Assembly (NCBI GenBank): GCA_003342895.1
Contig: PTFA01000112.1
Span: 2,149,470 to 2,213,469 of the forward strand
Direction of reading: 5' to 3'
From: Casuarius casuarius
Lineage: Eukaryota; Chordata; Aves; Casuariiformes; Casuariidae
Length of the DNA: 64,000 nucleotides
The position numbers were made by a program, and so were the translations under genes. Positions 1 to 15,900 of the stretch are shown one piece after another (within the stretch, counting starts at the first letter, position 1; each line of letters opens with the position of its first letter). Below the pieces are notes generated by a model. It worked only from the letters and a program-made list of their open reading frames with translations, was not told the DNA's origin and searched no databases.

Positions 1-4299
<4,299 letters not shown>

Positions 4300-4308
4300 T
4301 TATAATTC

Positions 4309-4320
4309 TTTTTTTTTTTT
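4309..4320. repeat. T12 homopolymer
   Basis: Twelve consecutive T on the plus strand within the short FBRSL1 intron. No adjoining SINE body or target duplication is visible. Confidence 0.9.
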
Positions 4321-5618
4321 GGTTGGAGGTGAAGAGAGCAACAGATCTTAATGAACTTCCCCAGCAGGAAGAGGCAGGACAGGGCTTGGGTTCTCCAGGG
4401 TTCTCCTTTGATGCCTGAGCAGGCTGCAATCCTCAGAGCTGTCTGTGAGCTACTGATGAAGGCCACAGAGGCAGCTGGATTTTGCACCTTTATTTAGCCT
4501 CCGATGACCTTGCAGTGGCCATGTGCGCCCTTGTGATCGCAAGATGCAATTACCGTAATTCCTTTTTCTGTTACTCTGGGTGTACCAAGCTGCGCAGTGT
4601 GAGTGACTAAGGGACCAAGTTACCTCTGCTATGCATGCCCTGTAGTTATATTCACGAAAGCATGCAAACACAGACCATTTTAATTTGTTATTTTCATAAT
4701 AATCCTATAATTTAAATACTCCTTTTTATTATTATTACTCTACTGCAAGTGATCTAAGTTTTGTGGGGTGAAGGATGTTATCGCTGCATTTATTATTATT
4801 TATTGTAATTCCCACAATACCAGTATTTGTTGCAATCTAAACCTCTGAGATATCTAGAATAGTCTGAAATATTTTTAGTCATTTATACTGTGGTGGTGTT
4901 TACAGGGTACAACCAAGACAGAACTCAATTATGCTAGATACTACGAAATATACACTTACTGGTAGCTCTGTGTGTATGTATTTTGACCCTTGAGCTGCCA
5001 AATAAGATGTTTAATACAGTNTTCTAATCTTGTTTAACTAATCTAATTCTGGTTTGGGAGACAAGACATGTTTTCTCTACCAGCAAAAAGACTGTATAGA
5101 TTCCAGTTGGCTGGATAAACTCTTCTTTCTAGAAANTCTTTCTCTATACCATTTTCACCCATCCTACTTACTGGACAGAGACAGTTTAAAGGGCAAAGCT
5201 AAGCCTCCTACTAGACCTACACATTTAATAAACGTCAGATTGAAGCACATTTTCAGTCTACACAGGAGTCCTATTCTAATGGACACAGCATTTTTCTAAC
5301 CTAGTTACCCCTCTTCTGATGCTAGTGAACCAATGAAATTGTGATAACCATGAACAAGAACGTTATCCCGCTGTTATACATGCCTAACTCCCAGAAAGAG
5401 AGCATTTATCACTACGTTTCAAATGCAACTATCCACCACTGCTGGGAAACCCAGCTTGTGGAGTTGGNCCAAAAAGTGCAATATCCAAAACATGGAGCAT
5501 CTCACCCGGAAAGTGAGAGCGCTCTTGGCTTGCTTCCCAGCTATTTCTATGCCTTTTGAAACAAGCTTTATCCCAGCAGTAGCATAAAAAACCGGACACG
5601 GGTGTCCCTGTTGCCTAC

Positions 5619-6015
5619 CTGATATTATTGAGTCCGTTGTGGGCCACCTGGTGATGCACTTGGTAGCTGAGAGGTGGAGGGATGTGACTCTGAGGCTGGG
5701 TCCGAAGCTCAGGTATTAACTGAGGCTGAGACTGCGGCCGAGGTTGAGGTTGCGACTGTGGCCGAGGCTGCGGCTGAGGCGTGAGCCTTGGTGGTGCTGG
5801 TGCTGAAATCACTGGCTCCTTCTTCAACAGCGGGCTNGCTCTGGCGCTCGACGTAGGCGCTGAGGAAGTAGAAGTCACAACGGCAGCTACTGGCTGGGGG
5901 CTGGGGATAGGCAGGGCGAAGGGCACGTCGGTGCTCAGTTCCCGGCTCCGCTCTAGCCCAGACACCTTTGGGATGTTGGCTGCTTTCGCTTCTGGCTTGT
6001 CATTCAAGGTGGGAC
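5619..6015 (-). CDS. FBRSL1: FBRSL1 Pro/Gln/Ser-rich exon (397 nt, KVSGLERSRELS motif)
   Basis: The exon supplies GT of a split glycine codon, then 131 codons, then AG of a split serine codon. The acceptor is a T-rich tract ending CTCTGTAAG at 6016; the donor is ATCAG|GTAGGC at 5619/5618. The peptide begins PTLNDKPEAKA and then has the diagnostic IPKVSGLERSRELSTD. AUTS2 has the related KISGLERSQEKS, so this copy fits FBRSL1 better. The rest is low complexity: a Val/Ser/Thr/Ala stretch, LLKKEPVISAPAPP, two tandem copies of QPQPRPQS, and a conserved-looking tail SYQVHHQVAHNGLNNI. No enzyme domain or membrane segment is present. Such disordered Pro-rich regions precede the AUTS2 domain and are thought to bind partners. 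One N at 5837 leaves a residue unknown. An in-frame TAA just upstream overlaps the acceptor, as expected of intron sequence. Confidence 0.93.
5720..5780 (-). repeat. FBRSL1: Coding tandem repeat (QPQPRPQS x2)
   Basis: Inside the 397-nt exon the peptide QPQPRPQS occurs twice in a row and is followed by a partial third QPQ. The DNA copies differ at synonymous sites, so the repeat is old or held by selection on the peptide rather than a fresh slippage event. Confidence 0.85.
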
Positions 6016-9000
6016 CTTACAGAGGACAACAAAAAACACAAAGCGCATGCTGAAAGGTCTGGGTTTGTCTCCCTGCATAGTAGAACATATGCCTGAAGAA
6101 AACAAGTCATGTTTCAGCTCGTGGGAGCATCGTGGGAGCACTCCTGCTGCAAGATGGATGTGTTTGTGTGTCTGTCCTTCCGCCGTCCTTGACTGGTCAA
6201 TCCACGGTACTTTGTTAGCATGCATGTAAAAGACTCAGTTGTCACCAAATGAATGCATACTACAAAGAACATACAGCTCCACGACTTCTACAGAGTCCCA
6301 AGGTTACGTACAGTAGGAGTGTGAACGTGTCTCGAGTTACTGTGGCAGTATTTCCTGCTCAATTTAAGTTTTAAGGCTCGATAATAAATTTGTGAACATA
6401 AGCCGGGTTACTAAGACATTTCATTTTCTCAGCAGTCTTTCACAGTAACGTACTTTATGTTTATGCTCCACTGCAAGCTACAACATGCCATGACCCACGG
6501 ACTAACCACTAATAATAACCACCCCACCTGGCTTCTAGGAAGGAGGCTACCTGGGCTCTTCTTGCAGCAAAGGAGTCGCTCTGCTGCGACGATGTGACGC
6601 TGCCTTTCCCCGACCACACACTTGTGTGTAAGAATGCAACAAGAGGAGGNTGGAAAAATCCAGTCCTAAGCGCAATGAGCATGGAAGTGAGTCCTGCTCA
6701 TCCCAAGTGTCCCACGTAGCTGATGTAAGGTGCGTCAGAACTATAAGGGATAATGTGANTGTATCAAAATATACCTGAGGTGAGAATTCCACATGGAATT
6801 NCTCCTTCTACAATGCCAAGTGTTTCTTTTCTCCAAATTAAGCTAAACAAAGCAGTAGAAAGGGTTAAATGGCTGGAAAGGAAATGGGAAAAGGGAGGAA
6901 AGGAGAGAGATTTCAAATCAAACAGTATTCAAAAGGCCAAAGACAAGTGAAAGGACCTAAATGAACATGCTTCAATTCAAAGTATAACTCCCTTTCAACA
7001 CTGTCTATGTATCCCTGCGTGCATGTATACCCACAATTAATCACAAGAAAAGCTGTTCATGGGTTATGAGAATTAGTGTTCGCTCGTTTCATGTGCACAC
7101 CCTCCACTGTGCACACTGAAGTTCTCCATGACATTTTCCATACAGCCTTTTATCATCCATCAGGATGTGCTGGGGGTTTGTTCGTTTTAAGTCGGCTTTT
7201 ACAGACATGCGGGAAATGCTACCTACACACATCAGCATGCCCACAACACCCACGTGAACAAATTCCACCTTGGAAATTTTCCTGCCTCATCAAAGGACTG
7301 AGNCAGTTCCTGAAGTAGGAGGTGTGGAAATAGCACCGAGCACACGGTGCGAGCTAATTCTGGCGATGCAGACAGGCTGACCAGGCATTGCCCGCGCAGC
7401 CTATGCAAGGCCGGATTCGTCGCTGCCNGGGTTTCAACGGCTTCAGCTGCCATTAAACCAGAGGAAGACAGTGATGAGCCAAACCTGGTAACACACCAGC
7501 TCACTTTCTGTTCAGAAAAATACACACCTGGAGATGGCATCTCCTTCCTTAGCATAAAAGTCATTTTCATATACTGCTCCGGGCTCTGTGTGTACTATGA
7601 CCATTGCATGGTTTCCTTTGTAAGGACACATACATGCATGTATATGTATATTCAGAATGCAGAAGAAGGAGGAATGGAAAGAGATGGGCTATATTCATCA
7701 GCTGAAGTCAAAAGGTTTGTGGCCCAAGCCCACNAATAACAGAAACAAACAGATTTCCAAGCACCAGCACTTTGGCTGGAAGCAGGCACAACCAGCCCTG
7801 CACTTTCAAGCACCTTAGAAGGTGCTTGAAAAGCAACACAACATCTGGAAGTCCTAAATTATCACTACATCAAGTACAAGGCTAACTCTGGTTTCACTGT
7901 ATCCCTTTTTCAAGTATGAGTTCATCTATCATGAGTACCCTGGTTTTGAAGATGCAGCTAGACTTGGTTCCAATTTTATTTAGGCTTACAAAGATTTTAA
8001 AATCAAATTCTCATCTCTCTTGTGCACCAGTCCGCTTTCATAAGGTCACCTATGTTCATAAATTTACCTCTGATTTCATTACTAACAATACAAAAATTGC
8101 CATTGACTTCAGTCAGGTCAGGGGTCCGCACAGTCTGGTTTTTAGAAGTGTATTCACAGCTGTAGATTCCACTGTTTTTAAGGAGCTACCCATTAAAAGC
8201 AATTGGGTTTCATTCCTGACCATAGGTTTCCTGAGAGCCTATTAGCTCTTTCCATCCAACAGGCCTCCTCCAACAGAGTTAAACTTCATACCGTGTAATT
8301 ATAGGCAATGTAATCTAATGGTGTATATTCAAAACACACTGGCATCACAAAAGTTAGTTGAGTAAAAAGTCAATTAGATCCAAAACAAATCAATAAAGTC
8401 TCGCATTAAAAGCAGCTGTTTGACCAGCTTTATGTACAGCTATTGATTCCCTGTGGTTTCAGCATTAGTTCTTATTTGCAATTTTCTCAAAGCAAAAGCT
8501 CGTCCCTTGCTGACTGAACTGACCAACCAGCCTGGTCGTATTCATTAGCATTAGGGGTACATGACTGANTTCTGCTGCCAACTTGCGTCTCTCAGGTTGC
8601 AAGTACTATAATGTTTTGCTGTGTTTCATTCTTCAAGAACAATTGAAGACTTCATGAAAAGAGCCAGATGCTTTTTCTGCAGAAGAGCTACAGGCATGAC
8701 AAAGAACATTCCCTCTCCTTCTGTAGCCATGTTTAGNAAAATCAGAAGCATTTAGAAAGGAAAGACANGGTGTGAATTAATGGACAAGTGTGCAGAAGCG
8801 TGAGAGACAGCAGAAAGTCTAAACACTCTTGACACCTCATGGGAATGAGAGTGGGCGAATCCTGTTATTTTGGTGACTTTGCTGTTTCCGCTTCTGATGG
8901 CTGCGATAAGTACAGCAGAGCAAAGCTGCTTCACGTACCTGATTCAAGGGTGAACTGCCATGGGTGAAGGGAAAGGAAATGCCCAGGAATAGAAGGAGCA

Positions 9001-12000
9001 GAAGACAACCCGCCAGATACCAGGACCTGTCTGCTGTTGGAAATTCGAACCCACTGAAAAGGAAGCGTTCCTCAAGCGTTCCACTTCAGGATCTAGTAGA
9101 ACGGATAGATTTGGACAAAATGGAAAGCCGATGCCCAAATGGAAATCTCATTCCTATGCCTGGCTGTTCTTGTAGAAAACAGCAAAGGTGCCTCTAAGCG
9201 CAGACTCACTCACAGTCCTTCACTTCTGCTAACTCCATAGAGCGACATGCCTCGACTTACTCAGACCCTGACAATGGAGAACACACGCTACACGTTTTAT
9301 TACTGAATATCTACTATGCTCATCGTAAACAGATGTTCTGGTTTCTTTATTTCCTTTTACAGTCTTCTGCCAATGCTTGCTTCTACCTCTTCAGTGCCTG
9401 TTTCCAGGCATCCCCCTCACTATCTACCACAACTCCGGCGGTTTCCCGGTGAAAACCTGACAATTTCTAGGTCACTTTAACTGTGCAATCAAAGAAACAA
9501 TGACTTTTGAAGGGATTAATTACCTTCTTTCTTGGGTCCATAACAAGANTGTTACCATGATACTTATCCCAAAAATCTCCAGTCCAACACTTTCNCCTCC
9601 ATTCATACAAAAGTTTCTGAGGTACCTTCTTATTTCACTGAACTCCATCAGAAAATTAATTTTCATGATTTTAATGAGTGGTGTAGCCCATTCAGACCAG
9701 GATCCACAAGTCTGCAGTTTCTCCACAGGTTACTTGCATGTCCCTGCTAAGGGAATGGTGTGCTCTTACGGCCAAGTTCCCACCAATCAACCAGGATGAC
9801 TGCTGGTCACACATGGAATCATCCCAAGGAAAGAAACTGAATATTCCCCTTTGTGGAAGCTGGATCAGGTTTCATATAGGTTCTTTCAGGAATTTCTGCA
9901 CTTCAGCTTCATATCTAATCTCTTCTGAGAAGACAGACCTGCAGAGCTAAGCACAACCACCCCGATACAAGTACTGAATTCACCAGACTACACCACGACG
10001 TTCTAGAGGCAAAAATGTGTTTATTTTTACAAAGTCCTAGAGTAATTTTCATGCTTAATGATAACAGCCTGAGCCAATTTGCCTAAGACTTGACAGTCAG
10101 CTCCAATAATTCGACCTTAATTAAAGCTGAATGCATGTCAGTTCAGCTCTTTCCTTCACAGGAAATCTGACATTTACAATGATTCATGTTTCAGCCATGC
10201 TACGGGAAGGCTGGATCACATCTGCCATTCTCCACCACGCAGAGCGCTACCCCTTTTCAGCACGCCAACTTTGTTTATTTTCTAACCAAACACTTTGGAC
10301 TTCTTCCATTGAGCGGTTTTCTTAAATGAACAGACAGAGGAACATGTCTTGATTTCACTGGGATGAATGATGACTGAGTGCGAGAGAGATGGAAGAGAGG
10401 ACTAAACTGCCCCAACGAGAAAAATAAAACCAATCTAAGATTAGTAATTCTTGCCTTCTTGATCAACCAATTTGACATTTGCAGTACTGCAGAACACCAA
10501 CCTTCCTGTGTCTCGTGCTACAATGCCATTCCAGTTTAACTTGGTGAAGATGAAGATTTAAACAGCTTTAAAAAGCACAGGGAACTTTAGCTTCTGCTCT
10601 TGGAACTTTGCATATAATAGTCTCAAACATACAATAGTGTCAAACAGGACTTGAAGTTCAAAGGAAGCCCCAAAGTCCACTACAAATTTGCTGCAAAAGG
10701 TATGTTTCAGAAGGAGTTATCTGAGCCTCAAAGACCATCAGNGTGGACCCAATCTGAAATGTCACTGGATTTAAAATCTGTGATTGGAATAAACACACAC
10801 GACCCATCCCCATGGCTGCACAGGCTGATATGCTTGCCAGCATGTAAGTACACAGTGTCGCAGGCTAAATACAATATGGAAAGTCCCAGACACAAATTAA
10901 ACCTTTCTGTTACAGGAATTTGCTTTCAAGCTGATTAAGAGTAGCTCAAGTGCAAGGGATTAAACATGTAAAGGCTGCTTTGAGGACTCCAATAAGCAGT
11001 TACTGTGTTATACAAACAATTCTTAGGGCAATAACATTTCCAGCCCTGCCTCTTGCTCTTTGCAAGCTGCTGGTTGTTGCTGAAAGCGGACTGTCAACAC
11101 ACGTACAATGTGATTGGAAATAATCTAATCTTGCTTGCACGCCTTTCCTTTGTCTCTTGGAAGAAAGAAAGCGGAGTCATTCAGACGTCTTTCTGTAGTC
11201 TCCCTCGCTGTAGTCAAACAGCAAGGATGGTGGGGTGATGTGAGAAAGAAATGCCTCTCCTACATCCATCAATGACATCTCTACCAATGGCAATTTACCA
11301 AGAAACACAACAACCACCATCTGCAGCCTATCCACCCCATACATCCTTGAACACAGACATAAGCCAGGCTGGCTATTATGAACCCTGCTCCATATTATAA
11401 TTCCAGCAAGAAATGCTGCAAAAGCATCACCACAGGAATTACTGGGACATACGTGGCAAGAAGCTGAACATTTCATACTTGGTTGATGAGTCCCAGAGAC
11501 AACTTTTNAACCATCACATACAGAACAACATGATTTTGCAGCAGCAGGGCCAAACAAAGAAATAACTAAAAGAACTTACATAATGGATTTCAGCAAACCT
11601 TTTTAAACTGAGCTTTTAGAGTGCTGCATAATGTATTGTGGATATGCAACATATATAAGCACAAGCAAGAATAAAGCATTTTGCATTGGCAATCATAATG
11701 CTGATGGNGGCAGAGTGCTTACAAGTGAAAATCAATATTTAAGTGCTAATTCTTTATCCTCAGCTGGCTTTTGCTTTTATATGGATAGCTTTTTCACTGG
11801 GATTTAGGAAGGTAGGACTATTTAAAACATTAGACAATTAACTTGCTCTGGAAAGGTACGGCGAACAGAACTAAACCACAGAAGCTACCCGACGTACGGG
11901 GCACCAAGTTCTTCCATCTATTTTAATGCAAATGAGCAGAAGATAAGACAGACAGACTTGGGACTCGCATACCAAAACACTGGCTGGAAGGCTCCATAGT

Positions 12001-12239
12001 GTATAATGTGAAATATTTTTAGCATTATTATGAGGCAAAGGCCAAATTTTCACTGTGACAGTAGTGTACTGCATACGTTAGGTTGTGTCAAAAAATGTTC
12101 TTCTGAGATGCAGGCTCTTCAGAACATAATGGGCCTCTGGTGGGTTTTCCACAAATAATTACAGTGTTTTCTCGCAGAGGAAAGTAAGCACAAATCCTTG
12201 TGCTTGGCTTTGAACTCGCACTGCTGAACGAAGAAGTGT

Positions 12240-12960
12240 GTGCGGGGGGGGAGATCTTTTATTGTTAATGTCAGCGGCTCCCCAAGCTCGGCTGCGGCGA
12301 CGGAGCTCGGCTGCTGCCTTGCAGCGGGGAGCTCCTGCCGCAGCCCNGGCTGGATGCAGCCCCGTCACTCAGCTCATTCGTACCGAGCTGTCTGTCAAGC
12401 CAAATCGTCTCGCAACAATCTCAAACACCCTCCGAACAGCTGCCACTATCAATTACGCTCGCAGACAGCCTCGACTATCAGGCAGAGAACTGGAGCGAGC
12501 ACTTGCCAGTTTTAATAAACTGTGTTGCCCAAGTCATTTAACCTGCTAGATTGCTGTATGCCGGGGCTGTAACAAGCCTTCAGCTCTTCAAACCAGAAGA
12601 AAGCAACAGTGGCAAAAAGCTGTCAGCTTGGTCCTCAGAATTAACTTCCAAGTGTGGCTCCCTCCCACCCCCTTTCTGAAGCACCCAAGTTTAAAAGTAA
12701 AATATCTTCAAGGTGTTTTCATGCTGCCCTGATGAGGAAAACGTCGCATGTTTTTAGCGCAAAGCCGATGCCAACGAGGGCAAAGGGCAGACGTTCGCCC
12801 ACGCTCCCGCGCTCAGCGCCCGCCGGAGCAGAGCGATCCCATGGCCGCCACCCCGGCACCCAGCCGCGCTGACTCAGCAGAGGGGGTTTTGGGTACCGCG
12901 GCCCCCGCGAGAGCGCTGCACCCACTGCTCCTGCCGAGGATCCTTACGGACTCGGTTCGC
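12240..12960. promoter_or_regulatory. GC-rich intronic block with MARE-like site (candidate regulatory element)
   Basis: The block has two CpG-rich parts (about 12240-12380 and 12740-12960). Between them lies a stretch with TGTCAAG, ATCAATTAC and CAGCTG motifs. GCTGACTCAGCA at 12868-12879 is a near-perfect MAF recognition element (12 of the 13 consensus positions, counting the preceding base). No exon of the host gene fits here. A conserved enhancer or orphan CpG island is plausible, but there is no direct evidence. Confidence 0.35.
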
Positions 12961-15900
12961 TTGCCATTGCTTGCACAACTAAGTGCTTGAGCATGGGGAA
13001 TTTACATTCACTCTGGTGCTTTTAGGAACTGGTAGGAGAGAAATATTTACTTAAAATCAAACCATTTCCATCGAGATCAGTGGTTTCCTTTTGTGGCATA
13101 TGTATAAATTGAGACGTCTGTGAATGTAAACCTAAAAGAAAGGTCTATTGTTAGACATTCATTTGCTGTTTAGGAATCTGCACTTCCACTAGAAAACATA
13201 CTGGGCTCTGCAAATCAAAAGAAGGTTGAAAAACACTATGCTAAATGTTCTCCCTAGCCAGCTGTGTGGATAAGACCCATCACTGTGAAAGCCTGCAGCA
13301 CAGAAAGATTTCACTCCCTCCCCAAGAAATCGAGAGCAACAGCATTAAGACCTCTGGACTTGATGCCGATTTGCTGCTTTATGGTTCTTTAATGGGATGC
13401 TTTATTCCTGGAGATTTGGGGGCTTTCCATGCTCTATCCAGGCATGTTAGCTGTAAGCATGCATGACGACACTCTAAAGCTGCAGGAGCTGAATGAAAAC
13501 GGGTGCCAAACACAAGGATTGGGGCCAGAGCATGAAGGCGGCAGCTCACCATGCAAATCCCCCCAAAGTCAGTCACACTGCATTTTCATAGCCATGCTGC
13601 TTCTGGCACCATTTCAATGCAAAGCTGAAACTGGATTTGCAGCTAAAGCACCTACTGTGGATGCTAGCGTTGTAACGAGATTGAAAGTTTCATACAGGCT
13701 TTTAATCTAGGGCTATAATGGTGGATCAAACACTGCAGGGTTAAATCTCTTCAGTGCTGCTCCTAAGCAGATGTTGGCTGCCTGAAAACCAGTGACATAA
13801 CAGGCCATAAAATGTTACTAAAGCTTCTTCTACTTACTTAGTAAAGGTGTTTTTGTTTTGTTTTGCTTTGTGCTATTTTTGCTATGTGCAGCATATTGTA
13901 CATCTAATCTCAGTGACAGACAAGCAACAAGGTAAATAAGCTATTAGGAAGACAAAAAGCCCCTCAAACATATGAAAGCAAGCAAGCACAAATATTCAGC
14001 TTGAGAGTTAAGCCTTCTAAACAGTCAAAACTGCTATGTATCAAGTAATCTTTTAATTAGCCAAGCAAGTGCAAATAATAAACTATCAACTACTATATTA
14101 CAGGAGAAAATGTACTACTTTTGCTGTTTGAAATCCATATTGATTCCCATCTAGCCTGCAAGTTATTAATCACTCCAATTAAATCATGAACACAGGTCTT
14201 TACGCTGAAATTGAACACCCACCAATAGATCAATAACTCAAACCTCCAAGAGCAATTACTGCTCAGCACAACAATGCAGCTCGTTACACAGAGCTCCANG
14301 CCGGCCACAATTCACTCTGTCCTATCTTCCACAGGCAGTGCAAACAAACCGGGGAAAAAAGATTTTATAACTATTATTTTCAAAATAAACAGACATCTGC
14401 TTAGAGTTACCTAATCTCTCACATCACAGAGGCGGATCTGCCAAGGTCACATTGGAGACATGATTACATTTTTTCACAATTTGTTATTCTAGCAAAGCCC
14501 TGATAAGATTGAACTATTGAAGTTCACACTCTGGTTTAATTTCAAGAGGTTAAATGCCAAATCCTTTTCTTATTGCTACAAGGAAGGGATCTGCCAGGCT
14601 GCATAATACCCTGTGTGGGCTAAGACAACAATTTTGTTTCATCTGCACAATCTTATGAAGGTTTTGATTTTTTTTAAATGACATCAGAGAACTCCAAACA
14701 CCCGAAAAATCATTAAAAGTAAAATCTGAAAGTAAGATTGTTCCAAAGAAGGGAGAATGACCTTTCAGACTTCCTCCTCAACTCCTAGAGAAGTTAAATC
14801 AATGACTGGCTGAGAAAGCACATTCACTAACCAAAACCAGAAAAAGGCAAGAAAGAACATTCTCAAACACCAGCTCATCCCTGCTGGGAACAGGAGATGA
14901 TTACCCTAGCCAGCCAAGCGTACAGAGGGTCACAGAAATTCCCATCTCTGCCGAGGAAGGTAACTGATGATTGTCTTGATGCAATGAAAAGAGGAACCGT
15001 TCGCATTCGGGCTCTCTGACTGCTGCCTTGCCACTTAGCCCCCGCGTCCTTTCCAGGGGAGTGCCGTATTTCTGCACGCACCCTCGCCATCTCACTGGCT
15101 CATCTCTTCAAGCAGGCCCCTGAGCACCATCTATCACCCTTCATTAGGGGAACTATTGGCAGGCAATTAAGTGGTGCCACGAAACTAATCAAGATGAGTT
15201 CATACCGCAGCCTCCAGGCTGCAGGCACGGCCTCCTGGCTCTGAGCAGGGCCACGTTACTGCCGCTTCCCCTCGCCACCTCCCTGCTGGGGATGTCGAAA
15301 GAGCCTTGGACAAGAATCAACGTACCCATGGAGAAACTACGTCAAATCAGGCAATTCAAAGCAACAAGCAGGCAGAGGGGCAGCACTGTTGTTAAGAATC
15401 TTCCAGTCCAGTTCCCACCTTGGGTCTGCATCGCCAGACACCTAAGTCACGTTTACAAAAGGGAGGGAGGGAGATTAGGTATTCCTCATTACACCAGAGG
15501 CAGAGAGAACCCAAAGAACAGAGTAAGCATTCTTCCTGCCTGAAGGTCAGAGACTGTCACTGAATTAGAAAGATCAAATCATGTTGTGATCTTTTTTCTG
15601 GAATGTGGCGTGCACTATTCATATGAAATGCATCAGCTCAAAATGCAACATCCTATACATGTCTCCTCAAAGAAAGCTCCTCTCTGGTCTCTAGACGACC
15701 AAAGATCATCCACATGCATCAAACTGTCTTCCAGGTTGGCTTTCCAATCATTTCTACTGGAAACACATAGGCACGCAACAGACCCATTAACACACACATC
15801 CAAATTCAGCCCCTGAATAGACTNATATGGTTTCAAAATGGCCTTTCAGGAAAGAAGAAAGCCCTATATAAACCAAAATATAAAAGGAAAAGAAACTTCT

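Noticed and set aside
8964..9197. Basic 77-aa plus-strand frame (RNRRSRRQPARYQ...) and a minus-strand AATCAG|GTACGT donor-like site nearby
   Set aside because: There is no acceptor, no family match, and the FBRSL1 exons on both sides already join in phase without it.
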